NCBI GenBank assembly: GCA_038120295.1
Contig: JAYOLL010000015.1
Location: forward strand, 1 to 64,000
Length of the DNA: 64,000 bases
Direction of reading: 5' to 3'
Source: JAYOEY01 sp038120295
GTDB lineage: Bacteria; Pseudomonadota; Alphaproteobacteria; MPNO01; UBA2964
Numbering within the stretch: the first letter of the stretch is position 1; every line of letters begins with the position of its first letter. Made by a program: the position numbers and the translations under genes. Below are positions 8,036 through 17,597 of the stretch, piece after piece. The notes beneath the pieces are model-generated. The model was not told the DNA's origin and did not search any database. It saw only the letters and a program-made list of their open reading frames with translations.

Positions 8036-9423
8036 GTTTCGCGGAAGCACTTCCGCTCTGGATGTTCGCCAGTCTCGCGATCTTTCTGTTCAGCGGCTTC
8101 CCGGTCGCCTTCGTGCTCGGCGGGCTGGCGCTCGGATTCGCCGGGATCGGCATTGCCGCGGGCGAATTCACGCTGGTGCAGTTCTACAACGTCGTACCGC
8201 GCATCTGGGGCGGCATCGCTGAGAATCCGATCCTGATCGCCGTGCCGATGTTCATCTTCATGGGCACCATGCTGGAGCGGTCGGGCATCGCCGCGGCGCT
8301 GCTGCGCTGTCTCGAACGTCTGCTCGCCGCCGTTCCCGGCGGGCTGGCGCTGGCGGTGACGCTGATGGGCACCATCATGGCGGCGACCACCGGCATCATC
8401 GGCGCGTCGGTCGTGATGATCACGCTGCTCGCGCTGCCTCCCATGCTGCGCGCGCGCTACGATCACGGGTTCGCCAGCGGCACAGTCGCGGCATCGGGCA
8501 CGCTCGGCATCCTGATCCCGCCCTCGATCATGCTGGTCCTGATGGCGGAAATGCTGAACAGGTCGGTCGGCACGCTGTTTTTTGCGGCGCTCATGCCCGG
8601 GCTGATGCTGGCCGGGTTCTACGCGCTCTATGTCACGATCCGCGCGGCGTTGCGACCCGACCTCGCCCCGAAGCCGCGGGCCGCCGCGGACGGTGACTCC
8701 CTGCCCCGCCTGATCGTCGCCGGGCTGTTGCCGCCTGCCGCGCTGATCGTCCTGGTGCTGGGATCGATCCTCGGCGGCTGGGCATCGCCGACCGAGGCCG
8801 CCGGGGTCGGCGCCTTTGGTGCGATAGCGCTGGGCCTTTTCCTGCCGCCGATGATCGAACGGGCAGCCATTGGCAAATGGATCCAGGGCTTTCCGGCCCT
8901 ACTGCGCGACGTCGCGGAGCGCAGCGCGCTGACCGGCGGCATGCTGTTCGGCATCTTTATCGGCGCAACGGCGTTCTCCCTCGTGTTTCGCGCGCTGGGC
9001 GGCGACGATGCGGTCAATCAGCTCATCGAAGGGACCGGACTCGGGCCCTGGGGCCTGCTGGCGCTCCTGATGCTGATTATTTTCCTGCTCGGCTTCTTCT
9101 TCGACTGGATCGAGATCACGCTGATCGTCCTGCCGATCTTTGTGCCGATCCTCGAAGGGCTCGATTTCGGCGATCATGTCGCGCGCACAGACCTGCTCTA
9201 CTGGTTCGCCATCCTGATGGCCATAAACCTGCAGACAAGCTTTCTGACCCCGCCCTTCGGGTTCGCGCTGTTCTACGTCAAGGGCGCCGCGCCTCCGGCA
9301 CTCGCCGTGCAGTCGATCTGGCGGGGCAGCGTGCCGTTCGTCATCCTGCAACTTGTCGCGCTGGCGCTGGTGGCGGCCTTTCCCGCCATCGCTCTCTGGA
9401 TGCCGCATACCTACCTGAATTAA
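8032..9423 (+). CDS. dctM: TRAP transporter large permease (DctM)
   Basis: A 463-residue inner-membrane protein with about twelve hydrophobic segments, within the DctM/YiaN size range. SGTVAASGTLGILIPPS (around residue 150) is the conserved ion/substrate-site signature, and a second SPTEAAGVGAFGA block lies near residue 250. It forms the translocation channel of the TRAP system with the preceding dctQ, whose stop codon overlaps its ATG. After its stop there are only 21 bases before the end of the convergent MFS gene. Confidence 0.94.
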   Translation: MSFAEALPLWMFASLAIFLFSGFPVAFVLGGLALGFAGIGIAAGEFTLVQFYNVVPRIWGGIAENPILIAVPMFIFMGTMLERSGIAAALLRCLERLLAAVPGGLALAVTLMGTIMAATTGIIGASVVMITLLALPPMLRARYDHGFASGTVAASGTLGILIPPSIMLVLMAEMLNRSVGTLFFAALMPGLMLAGFYALYVTIRAALRPDLAPKPRAAADGDSLPRLIVAGLLPPAALIVLVLGSILGGWASPTEAAGVGAFGAIALGLFLPPMIERAAIGKWIQGFPALLRDVAERSALTGGMLFGIFIGATAFSLVFRALGGDDAVNQLIEGTGLGPWGLLALLMLIIFLLGFFFDWIEITLIVLPIFVPILEGLDFGDHVARTDLLYWFAILMAINLQTSFLTPPFGFALFYVKGAAPPALAVQSIWRGSVPFVILQLVALALVAAFPAIALWMPHTYLN

Positions 9424-9444
9424 CTGGCTGCACCGACCCTCTCC

Positions 9445-10677
9445 CTACCCCGGGTTCCTCTCATTCGGCAGCAGGATCGCCATCGCCAGGATTCCCACGA
9501 CGATGATGCCGCCGAGGAGGTAGAATGAGAGTTCCAGCCCGGCGAATTCCACCACCGCGCCCATGATGATGGGAACGATCACCGCAGCGATCCGCCCGAT
9601 AGTAAGCCTGAGCGCCGCGCCGCGGCCCTGCGCTGCGGGCCCTACCCCCTGTGAGGTGAGCGCAATCTCCATCGACTGGGCGATCCCGGTCGCCATGCCG
9701 CGCAGGCTGATAGCGATAGCGAGCGTGAAAAAGGTTCCCAGCATCGGAACGATCGACACCAGAATCACCGAAGCCGCCACCGCAACAAGCAGCAGCATCC
9801 GCTGCGAGATGACACGCGTGAACCGCCCGACGCAGAGCGAACCGACCGCGCCGAAAATTCCAATCATCGAGAACAGCCAGCCGATGGCGGTGCCGGTGAT
9901 GCCGATCTCATTGAGATAGTAGACGTAGAAACTGCCCTGTATGCCGGTGCCCGCATGCCTCATCGTCGTGACACCCATGACCAGCGCCACGGCAGGAATG
10001 GCGAGTAGCGAAAACGCGGCGGCATAATCGCGCCAGTCGGGCACCAGCCCCCTGAGTCCGGTCCTTGGCGGGGTCGCGCCGGGTTTCGTCTCCTGCGCGC
10101 TTATCCCCGGCGGCAGGCATAGCATCGCGGCGAACATGCCCGCCGCCCAGAAAGTCATGAACCCGAATGCGCCCCAGGCGCCGGCCAGATCCCAGCAGGC
10201 GCCGACCAGAGGCGGGCCGGCGAACACGCCGATCCGGGTCGAGAAGGTCAGCCGGCCTGCGTAGACGGGCTGTCCTTTCATCGCATGACCGATGAAAGAC
10301 TGGACGCCGACCCAGCACAGCATCACCGCGAAGCCGCCCAGCATCTGCAAAACGACCAGAGCCGGTATCCAGGGAAGCAGCGGATAAAGCGGCGGAATGC
10401 AGACCGCCAGGCCGGCGAGCCAGAGCGTCACGCGGCGCGCGCCGAGCCGATCCATCAATGCGCCGGCATGGATCGAAAACAACATCGGCAGAACCTGCCG
10501 GACGCCCAGCACCACCCCGATCAGGAACGCCGATTCGGTCAGAAGGCCGACCCACAGGGGTATGATCACGTTGTAGAGCTGAAGCGACGAGTTAGCGAAC
10601 AGGCCGGACCCGTACACCGCACCCTGGATACGCCAGGGCACGGAGCTGGATGTTGTCTGTACGGGTGTCTCTGCCAT
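9445..10677 (-). CDS. Major facilitator superfamily transporter
   Basis: A 410-residue inner-membrane carrier with about twelve hydrophobic segments in two halves separated by a central loop (around residues 190-215). Motif A appears after helix 2 as HAGALMDRLGARRV (about 71-84), and a related copy, VGRFTRVISQRM, appears in the second half. Substrate unknown. It is divergent from the Rieske oxygenase gene with 63 bases between starts, so the two may share a control region and the carrier may move that enzyme's substrate; this is only positional inference. Confidence 0.87.
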   Translation of the reverse strand: MAETPVQTTSSSVPWRIQGAVYGSGLFANSSLQLYNVIIPLWVGLLTESAFLIGVVLGVRQVLPMLFSIHAGALMDRLGARRVTLWLAGLAVCIPPLYPLLPWIPALVVLQMLGGFAVMLCWVGVQSFIGHAMKGQPVYAGRLTFSTRIGVFAGPPLVGACWDLAGAWGAFGFMTFWAAGMFAAMLCLPPGISAQETKPGATPPRTGLRGLVPDWRDYAAAFSLLAIPAVALVMGVTTMRHAGTGIQGSFYVYYLNEIGITGTAIGWLFSMIGIFGAVGSLCVGRFTRVISQRMLLLVAVAASVILVSIVPMLGTFFTLAIAISLRGMATGIAQSMEIALTSQGVGPAAQGRGAALRLTIGRIAAVIVPIIMGAVVEFAGLELSFYLLGGIIVVGILAMAILLPNERNPG

Positions 10678-10740
10678 GGGGAAATTCTATACCCCTCCCG
10701 TTCGTTGGCGAAGACGGTCGGACCGCGCTAACATTCCATC

Positions 10741-11766
10741 ATGTTTCTGAAAAACGCCTGGTACGCAGCCTCCTGGTCGGATGACCTGCCGGATCAGACG
10801 CCGGTCGGCAGGGTCTTCCTGAACGAACCGGTCGTTCTGTTCCGGCAGGAAGACGGCACGCCGACCGCACTGGAGGATTGTTGCTGTCACCGCGCAGCCC
10901 CCCTGTCGAAGGGAGAATGCATCGGCGATCATATCGTCTGCGGCTATCACGGGCTGCGGTTCGACCGAACAGGCACCTGCGTTCATATCCCCGGCCAGCC
11001 GGCGATCCCGCCCGGCGCGTCGGTCAGGGCCTATCCCGTCCGCGAACGCCACAATGTCATCTGGATCTGGATGGGAGACCCGGATCGCGCCGACGAAAGC
11101 GATATCCCCGATTATTCATGGCTCGACGATCCCGGCTGGGTGTCGGTCAAGGGCGTCATCCCGATGAAGGGGCATTACCAGCTGCTGATCGACAATCTTC
11201 TGGATTTCAGCCACGTCACATACATCCACCGCAACACCATCGCCGGCGAACCTGCGGAAGGGACCGTGCCCGTCAAGATGGAGCGGCTGGAAGACGGGGT
11301 GAAAATCTCGCGCTGGCTGATCGAGTTCGACCCGCCGCCGCTATTCGCCGCCGCCGGGGGTTTCAACGGCAAGGTCGACCGCTGGCAGATCGCCACATGG
11401 AAAGCACCGTCGACGCTGGCCTTCGATGTGGGCTGCGCGGCGGCCGGGACCGGCGCGCCGGAAGGAAACCGAAGCCAGGGCATCTCGATCTGGTCCATGC
11501 ACCTGATCACGCCGGAAACCGAGACCACGACCCATTATCACTGGTCCTACACACGAAACTTCGCGCTCGACGATGAGGAAATGTCACGGCTGCTCCATGA
11601 CGGCGCCAGGGCGACCTTCATGGAAGACGTCGACATGATCGAGGCCCAGCAGCGCAATCTCGGCGGGACTTCCATCGACCATTTGGTCGATATCAACGCG
11701 GATGCGCCGCCGCTCCAGATGCGCCGTATGATGGCGGAACGGATCGCCGCAGAAGCGGGAAAATAG
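10741..11766 (+). CDS. Rieske [2Fe-2S] oxygenase, vanillate-demethylase (VanA) type
   Basis: A 341-residue cytosolic non-heme iron oxygenase. The Rieske cluster ligands are C48-x-H50 and C67-x2-H70 (CGYHG). The catalytic iron site reads DNLLDFSHVTYIH, giving the motif D155-x2-H158-x4-H163, with a later carboxylate in MEDVDM near residue 298. Size and the NLLD-SH block match the single-component-oxygenase class that includes VanA, dicamba demethylase and related O/N-demethylases. Substrate unknown. These enzymes need a separate reductase, and none is encoded nearby. The stop lies five bases from the end of the convergent molybdenum hydroxylase gene. Confidence 0.9.
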   Translation: MFLKNAWYAASWSDDLPDQTPVGRVFLNEPVVLFRQEDGTPTALEDCCCHRAAPLSKGECIGDHIVCGYHGLRFDRTGTCVHIPGQPAIPPGASVRAYPVRERHNVIWIWMGDPDRADESDIPDYSWLDDPGWVSVKGVIPMKGHYQLLIDNLLDFSHVTYIHRNTIAGEPAEGTVPVKMERLEDGVKISRWLIEFDPPPLFAAAGGFNGKVDRWQIATWKAPSTLAFDVGCAAAGTGAPEGNRSQGISIWSMHLITPETETTTHYHWSYTRNFALDDEEMSRLLHDGARATFMEDVDMIEAQQRNLGGTSIDHLVDINADAPPLQMRRMMAERIAAEAGK

Positions 11767-11771
11767 CCCCC

Positions 11772-13922
11772 CTATTCCATCGCCGCGCGGCGTAGCGCAT
11801 CCGGCGTGAAGGGCAGTCTCCTGAGCCGCAAGCCGGTTGCGTCGAAGATGGCGTTCGCAATAGCCGCCGCCGTGGGGCCGGCCGTCGCCTCGCCCGCGCC
11901 GAGGAATTTGTCGTCGGGGCGATCCATGATGATCGTTTCGATTTCCGGCACGTTGTCGAACCGCAGGATCGGATAGGTTTCCCAGTCACGGCTGGTGATG
12001 CCGTCGCGGTCATGCGTCACCGCTTCGTACAGCGTCCAGCTAGCGGCCTGCAGGATGCCTCCTTCGAGCTGCGAGGCGAGCCCGTCCGGATCGACCACCT
12101 GACCGGCATCGGCAGCCGCAACAGCGCGCAGCAGCTTCACCTCTGCCTCATCGGTGACTTCGAGCTCGATCCCGACCGCCGCATAAGTCTTGATGTTCTT
12201 GTACTGGGCGAAGGCGATGCCGCGCCCGACGCCGTCCCGTTTATCGCCGGCAAACAGCCGTTCGGCGGCGGCGCGCAGGACGGCGGTCGCCCGCACATCT
12301 TCCAGATGGGACAGCCGGAATTCGACCGGATCGATGCCCCCTTCGTGCGCCAGCTCGTCCATGAAGGATTCGATGGCGAAGACATTGGCATAGGCGCCGA
12401 GCGTCCTGAGCGACGATGTGCGGAGCGGCATCGACCGCACGAGGTTCTTCACCAGCCGCCGCTGCGGGAAATTGTAAAGCGGGTCGAGATTGCGGTGGAT
12501 ACCGGCATGCACGCCCATATTCGGGTTGGCGCGCGGTTTGGGCAGCGGATCGGCCAGATAGTTTAACGGCAGAAGACGGCCGGGTCCGGCCCGGTTGGCC
12601 CCGGCGCGCGGCCGGTTCATATGCGTATCGCTATAGGTTTCCTGCGACCAGTCGATTACCCTGCCCGCCTCGTTCAGGCTGGCGCGCAGCGACATCGACA
12701 TGGCTGAACCGTAGGGCTCCCACGCATGTTCGTCGTCGCGGGTCCATTTGAGCAGGACCGGACGCCCCGGGATCGCACGGGCAATCAGCGCCGCATCGGT
12801 CGCCGCATCGTCCGCGCCGTTGTGCCCGTAACAACCCGCGCCCGGCGTATGGATGATGCGGATATCGTCCGGGTCCATCTCCAGCCCGTCGGCCATCGCC
12901 GCGCGCAGCAGGTAAATGCCCTGGCTGTGGCTCCAGATGGTCAGCTTGCCGTCCTCGCATACCGCCATCGCCGCAGACGGACCCACCGAACCGTGCATAT
13001 GGTAGGGCCGGTCATAGCGCGCTTCGAGCGTCGCGGCGGCACTGGCCGGTGGATCGGCGAGCGGCGGCACGTCCTCGTCGACAGGCTTTCCGTCGACAAC
13101 GCGGAGGCTCTGGCGCGGCTCCGTCAGCAGCCGTTCGAACATGTCGCCCTCGGGCAGACCTTCGCCCGTGTCCCAGCGCGCCGCGTTGGACAGACGCTCC
13201 GCCGCGCGGACAACCTGGTATTCGTCTTCCGCGGCGACGGCAAGGTACGTCCCGTCGCGGATAATCGTCACGCCCTCGGATTCCAGCCGCTCAACCACGG
13301 TTTCATCGAGGCTTTCCAGAATGGCGTGATAGTGAGGCGGCCGCACCGGCCGCGCATGGAGCATATTCGGCAGCACCATATCGTGGACGAAGCGGGCGCT
13401 GCCGCCCGCGAGCCTTTCCATGCCGCGCGCCGTGGCGAAATGACCGACATAGCGGAAAGAGGCAACGGGCTTGGTCGGCGCCGCTTCGTCGACATCGATG
13501 CCGAACGCACTGCCTTCCGGCATCAGGTCCCAGTAGGTGACTGACCGGTTGGTGGCGCGCGCGACCACGAGCCCGTCATCGACCTCCAGCATGTCTTCCT
13601 GCACGTCGAGCGTCTCGGCGGCAAGCCGCAGCAGATGCCGCCGCGCGGTCGCCGCCGCATGGCGCACGGCGTTGCCGGATTCTTCCATCGAATTGCTGCC
13701 GGACGTGATGCCCTCATCCGGGGACGCGCCGGTCTCGGGCGCGGCGACATCGATCCGTGCGGGATCGACGTCGAGTTCTTCCGCCGCAATCAGGGCGACG
13801 GCGGTCGAGATGCGCTGGCCGATATCGACCTTGCCATTGGCGACGGTGATACGGCCCTGTTCCTCCAGCCTGATCCAGTCGTCGAGCGCGGGCGTCTTCG
13901 ACAGCGATGCGTTATCCGGCAT
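11772..13922 (-). CDS. Molybdenum hydroxylase large subunit (xanthine dehydrogenase family, IorB-like)
   Basis: A 716-residue molybdopterin-binding subunit. Glycine-rich Moco-contact segments are visible (TSGSNSMEESGNAVR near the start, HGSVGPSAAMAV and TPGAGCYGHNGADDAATDAAL mid-protein). The C-terminal GAGEA places the catalytic glutamate at E678. The N-terminal half begins with VANGKVDIGQRISTAVALIAAEELDV, the arrangement seen in isoquinoline 1-oxidoreductase and nicotinate dehydrogenase-type enzymes. It would hydroxylate an aromatic N-heterocycle or oxidise an aldehyde with its 2Fe-2S partner, whose stop overlaps its start by 11 bases. Cytochrome c-binding domains are absent, and the final electron acceptor is unknown. 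Confidence 0.87.
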   Translation of the reverse strand: MPDNASLSKTPALDDWIRLEEQGRITVANGKVDIGQRISTAVALIAAEELDVDPARIDVAAPETGASPDEGITSGSNSMEESGNAVRHAAATARRHLLRLAAETLDVQEDMLEVDDGLVVARATNRSVTYWDLMPEGSAFGIDVDEAAPTKPVASFRYVGHFATARGMERLAGGSARFVHDMVLPNMLHARPVRPPHYHAILESLDETVVERLESEGVTIIRDGTYLAVAAEDEYQVVRAAERLSNAARWDTGEGLPEGDMFERLLTEPRQSLRVVDGKPVDEDVPPLADPPASAAATLEARYDRPYHMHGSVGPSAAMAVCEDGKLTIWSHSQGIYLLRAAMADGLEMDPDDIRIIHTPGAGCYGHNGADDAATDAALIARAIPGRPVLLKWTRDDEHAWEPYGSAMSMSLRASLNEAGRVIDWSQETYSDTHMNRPRAGANRAGPGRLLPLNYLADPLPKPRANPNMGVHAGIHRNLDPLYNFPQRRLVKNLVRSMPLRTSSLRTLGAYANVFAIESFMDELAHEGGIDPVEFRLSHLEDVRATAVLRAAAERLFAGDKRDGVGRGIAFAQYKNIKTYAAVGIELEVTDEAEVKLLRAVAAADAGQVVDPDGLASQLEGGILQAASWTLYEAVTHDRDGITSRDWETYPILRFDNVPEIETIIMDRPDDKFLGAGEATAGPTAAAIANAIFDATGLRLRRLPFTPDALRRAAME

Positions 13923-14385
13923 GGCGTCCTCCCCCCGCGGCGCGTTCGATCGCCGCCAGCACGCGGCTGTGCGACCCGCACCGGCAAAGATTGGTTTCGA
14001 GCGCCTGCTTTATCTCGGCCCGGTCCGGTCGGGCGTTCCTTTTCAGCAGCGCCGTCGCCGTCGTCACGAGGCCCGGCGTGCAGTAGCCGCACTGTGCGGC
14101 GTTAAGCGCGACGAACGCCTCCTGCACGGCTTTGCCGGTCTCGTCTTCGGCCAGCCCTTCGATTGTGCGTATGTCCGCGCCTTCGAACTCGGCCACCGAG
14201 CGGACACAGCACTGCGTCGCCTCGCCATCTACCAGCACGGTGCAGGCGCCGCATTGTTCCTTCGCACAGCCGATCTTGGGCCCGGTCAGGCCAAGCTTGC
14301 CGCGCAGCACGTAGATCAGCGGCGTCGCCGGGTCGGCCTCGACCTCATGCGCCGCGCCGTTCACCTTGAGAACGAATTTCGCCAT
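13912..14385 (-). CDS. Molybdenum hydroxylase small subunit, [2Fe-2S] ferredoxin type (IorA-like)
   Basis: A 157-residue electron-transfer subunit. The plant-type cluster uses C40, C45, C48 and C60, and the second, helical-domain cluster uses C99, C102, C134 and C136 (CGYCTPG and CRCGSH). All eight ligands are present, so it should be functional. I start at the ATG before AKFVLKVNG, where family similarity begins; an upstream extension of the frame runs through the C-rich repeat and is not coding-like. Its last 11 bases overlap the start of the large subunit gene, so the pair is translationally coupled. Confidence 0.92.
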   Translation of the reverse strand: MAKFVLKVNGAAHEVEADPATPLIYVLRGKLGLTGPKIGCAKEQCGACTVLVDGEATQCCVRSVAEFEGADIRTIEGLAEDETGKAVQEAFVALNAAQCGYCTPGLVTTATALLKRNARPDRAEIKQALETNLCRCGSHSRVLAAIERAAGGGRHAG

Positions 14386-14701
14386 CGGTTTCAGTCCGGT
14401 TGTTTTCGGTACCGACAGAAATATCCGCTGCGGTAAAATCGCGCCAGCCCTGCCGGCATTTTGCGCATCGGACCCCCCCCTCCACACCCTCCCCCCGCGC
14501 ACGGGGGAGGGAGTCGTGGCGATGAACAGACCCTGAGATAATTCTTCGGGTAAGTTTTCAGGCGTTGCCACCGCGTCCCCTCCCCCCGAGACGGGGGAGG
14601 GACTGGGAGGGGGCTGACAGATCCATGTCCGCCGGAGTTGGCGACGCAGGCCGAAACGCCCTATTCTGCGGCACGCAGTTAGGGAATTACCGATAAGGCA
14701 C
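14386..14701. repeat. Divergent intergenic region with paired C-rich inverted repeats
   Basis: These 316 bases separate the divergent molybdenum hydroxylase and GS-like genes and hold no credible gene. Two short hairpins with identical arms, CCCTCCCCC and GGGGGAGGG, lie at 14487-14511 and 14578-14601. C-runs on the outer left (from 14473) and G-runs on the outer right (to about 14613) let the whole unit fold as one large inverted structure, as in paired REP/BIME elements. Promoters for both flanking genes should be here, but I cannot place them with confidence. Confidence 0.7.
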
Positions 14702-16189
14702 ATGAGTCAGGGATTTATCGAACGTTTCGGTTTGTGGTCCGACGAACAGGCAGCGGCAGCAGAGAAAATCAGGCGCTGGATCGCGGATTCGGGTGTCCGG
14801 CTGATCCGCATGGCCTGGGCGGACACGCACGGGCACGCCCGCGCCAAGATGGTGTCGGTGCCGGTCTTTCTCGAGTCGCTGACGAACGGCTACGTCATAA
14901 ACGTCGCCACCTTCACGCTGGATGCGTCGGGCGGGCGGGTGTTCCGGTCCTTCGTGCGCGGCGGCGGGATGGAACTCGACGAAATGACCGGCTCGCCCAA
15001 CCTGACCGTCGTGCCGGACCCGGAAACATTCCGGGTGCTGCCCTGGGCCCCCGATGTCGCCTGGGTGATCTGCGACGAGTACTTTACCGACGGCAAGCCG
15101 TTCCACTTCTCGGCCCGGCAGGTTTTGCGCCGGCAGATCGACCGCCTTTCCGGCTGGAACATGTCGCTCAAGATCGGGCTGGAAGTCGAATGGTATTTGC
15201 GCCGGATCGCTGATCCTGACCTGACCGACGGGCATACCGCAACGCCGGGCATGCGCGGAACGCCCATCGCCACTGCGCCGGTGGAACCTGGCTATTCCTA
15301 CCATTCCGAATCCAACATGGATCTGATGCAGCCGGTCCTGTCGGAGCTGGCGTCGGCTTACGAGGAACTCGACCTGCCGCTGCGGTCGATCGAAAACGAA
15401 TTCGGACCGGGGCAGATCGAATGCACCTTCTCGGCGCAGGACGCGCTGCGCGCCGCCGACAATATGGTTCTTTTCCGGAGCGCGACCCGGCAGGTGTGCC
15501 GCCGGCTTGGCCATATCGCGACCTTCATGTGCCGGCCCGCCTTCCCCGGCTTCTATGCAAGCGGCTGGCACCTGCATCAGTCGCTGACCGATCCGGCGAC
15601 GGGCGAGAATCTCTGCACGCCGGACGACGAGGCCGCCTACATGTCGCCGACAGGCATGAGCTGGCTCTCCGGCCTGCTGGAACACGCTGCGCCGTCATCC
15701 ATATTCGCAACGCCGACCGTTAACGGATACCGCCGGTTCCAGCCGAACTCCCTGGCGCCGGACCGCGCCACATGGAGTCATGACCATCGCGGCGTGATGG
15801 TCCGGTTGCTGGGCGGCGTCGGAGACAAGGCGACCCGTTACGAGAACCGTATCGGCGAGCCTGCCGCCAACCCTTATCTCTATATCGCGTCGCAGATTAT
15901 CGCCGGGCTGGACGGGGTCGAACGACAGGCGGAGCCGTGGCCAGCCGACGACGAGCCCTATGAGTCCGACCGACCGCCGCTGCCGAAGAGCCTGGGCGAC
16001 GCGCTGGTCGCGCTGGGCGGCAGCAAGCTCTACGAGGACGCGCTCGGGCCGATCTATCGCGACTATTTCATCGCCCTCAAAAAATCCGAACTTTCACGCT
16101 ACACTCAGTACCTGGACGCGAACCCGGAGCGTGAGGACGTCAACGGCGTCACGGCCTGGGAACAGCACGAATATTTCGATTTCTTCTGA
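14702..16189 (+). CDS. Glutamine synthetase family protein (amine gamma-glutamylating type, inferred)
   Basis: A 495-residue GS-fold ligase. ENEFGPGQIE (231-240) and SGWHLHQ (287-293) carry metal and ATP-site residues, and RYENRIGEP (379-387) holds the C-terminal substrate-site ENR. The N-terminal domain (ADTHGHARAKMV) is the beta-grasp region of GlnA3/PuuA/AtdA1-like relatives rather than the nitrogen-assimilating GlnA. Such enzymes join glutamate to an amine. It lies only 22 bases upstream of a Rieske dioxygenase alpha subunit. That order recalls aniline pathways, where gamma-glutamylanilide is made before dioxygenation. The amine acted on here is unknown. No adenylylation-type GlnA C-terminus is seen. 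Confidence 0.82.
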   Translation: MSQGFIERFGLWSDEQAAAAEKIRRWIADSGVRLIRMAWADTHGHARAKMVSVPVFLESLTNGYVINVATFTLDASGGRVFRSFVRGGGMELDEMTGSPNLTVVPDPETFRVLPWAPDVAWVICDEYFTDGKPFHFSARQVLRRQIDRLSGWNMSLKIGLEVEWYLRRIADPDLTDGHTATPGMRGTPIATAPVEPGYSYHSESNMDLMQPVLSELASAYEELDLPLRSIENEFGPGQIECTFSAQDALRAADNMVLFRSATRQVCRRLGHIATFMCRPAFPGFYASGWHLHQSLTDPATGENLCTPDDEAAYMSPTGMSWLSGLLEHAAPSSIFATPTVNGYRRFQPNSLAPDRATWSHDHRGVMVRLLGGVGDKATRYENRIGEPAANPYLYIASQIIAGLDGVERQAEPWPADDEPYESDRPPLPKSLGDALVALGGSKLYEDALGPIYRDYFIALKKSELSRYTQYLDANPEREDVNGVTAWEQHEYFDFF

Positions 16190-16211
16190 TCTATCAGGAG
16201 CTTGCAACAGG

Positions 16212-17597
16212 ATGTCTCCAGACGACGCGCCCTACTCCCCTATATCCGCAACCCGCGATGCCACGTCCTACGACTGGGATGCGCTGATCCATGAAAACCG
16301 GGTTCACCAGTCGATCTATACCGACCCCGGCATCTTTCGCGAGGAAATGCGCAAGGTTTTCGGAGCGGTCTGGGTCTATCTGGCGCATGAAAGCCAGATC
16401 CCCGAACGTGACGATTACGTGCTGTCGAAGCTCGGGCTCAGGCCGATCATCGTGGTGCGCGATCACAATGGCGTCCTCCGAGCGCTTTATAACCGCTGCA
16501 CCCATCGCGGCGCGACGGTGTGCCGCCAGCCGAAAGGCTCGGCGCGGTCGTTTTCCTGCCCCTATCACGGCTGGAGCTATTTCAATTCGGGAAAGATGTC
16601 CGGCGTGCCGTGGCCGGAAGGCTATTCGTGCGATTTCTCGGACCCGAAATACAACCTCGCCCAGGTGCCGCGTGTAGCCTCGTATCGGGGGTTTATCTTC
16701 GGCACGCTGAACCTCAATGCGCCGCCGCTGGAAGACTATCTGGGCCCCGTCCGTCAGCCGCTCGACGAATGGCTCGACCGGCATCCCGGCGGCAAGGTCG
16801 CCTTCTGCGACGCCAACCGGCTGAAATTCAAGGGCAACTGGAAGCTGCTCTACGACAATAGCTGCGACGGCTATCACGTGATCTTCTCGCACCGCTCGCT
16901 GCTGGCCATGGAGAACAGGCTGGTCTCCGGCAAAGAGCCGGAAAAGGGTATGGCTTTCTACAAGAACAGCCCCGATACGGGGCCGATCCATCTCAAATAT
17001 TTCGGCAACGGCCATCACTTCAAGGACAAGCGGATGACCATCGAGGATCGCCCCGGCGCGCTGTGGGAGATCGAAGGGCCGCACCCCGGTATGGAGCATT
17101 ACGAACAGGCGCTGCGAACGCGCCTCGGCGACAAGGCCGACGCAGTGCTCGACCTCGCCTCGTCCGAGCCGGTCAACATCAACGTGTTCCCCAACCTTCA
17201 TATCCTCGGCAACCATGTGCAGGTCTGCCAGCCGGTTTCGATGACCGAGACCGATACGACCTGGTGGGGCACTGCCGTGATCGATGAGAACGACGAGCTT
17301 CACGGCGCGGTAGACGACATCAACGCGCTCCGCATGCGGACGCAGGAGAGCTTCCCCAATTTCGGAGAAGTCGACGACCTGATGAATTTCGAGGAGATCC
17401 AGGCCGGGCTCGCCGCGGAAGAGGACGAATGGGTCTACATGCACCGGGGGCTGGGTCTCGACGAACGCTTCAGCGTAGACGAACACGGCGTCATCACAGG
17501 CCCGTCGACCGACGAGGTGTTCCTGCGCGAGACCTACAAATATTACAAATCGCTGATGCAGGCCGAGCCGAACATCGCAGTGTCGCGGGATGTCTGA
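16212..17597 (+). CDS. Aromatic ring-hydroxylating dioxygenase alpha subunit (Rieske)
   Basis: A 461-residue large subunit. The N-terminal Rieske domain has ligands C96-x-H98 (CTHRG) and C116-x2-H119 (CPYHGW). The catalytic domain has NWKLLYDNSCDGYH, giving D219-x2-H222-x4-H227 as the mononuclear iron site, with N216 and D219 positioned for inter-subunit electron transfer. I start at the ATG 12 bases after AGGAG; longer frames run back into the GS-like gene. It is followed by its beta subunit with an eight-base overlap. No ferredoxin or reductase partner is adjacent. Substrate unknown; see the GS-like gene for the pathway idea. Confidence 0.93.
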   Translation: MSPDDAPYSPISATRDATSYDWDALIHENRVHQSIYTDPGIFREEMRKVFGAVWVYLAHESQIPERDDYVLSKLGLRPIIVVRDHNGVLRALYNRCTHRGATVCRQPKGSARSFSCPYHGWSYFNSGKMSGVPWPEGYSCDFSDPKYNLAQVPRVASYRGFIFGTLNLNAPPLEDYLGPVRQPLDEWLDRHPGGKVAFCDANRLKFKGNWKLLYDNSCDGYHVIFSHRSLLAMENRLVSGKEPEKGMAFYKNSPDTGPIHLKYFGNGHHFKDKRMTIEDRPGALWEIEGPHPGMEHYEQALRTRLGDKADAVLDLASSEPVNINVFPNLHILGNHVQVCQPVSMTETDTTWWGTAVIDENDELHGAVDDINALRMRTQESFPNFGEVDDLMNFEEIQAGLAAEEDEWVYMHRGLGLDERFSVDEHGVITGPSTDEVFLRETYKYYKSLMQAEPNIAVSRDV

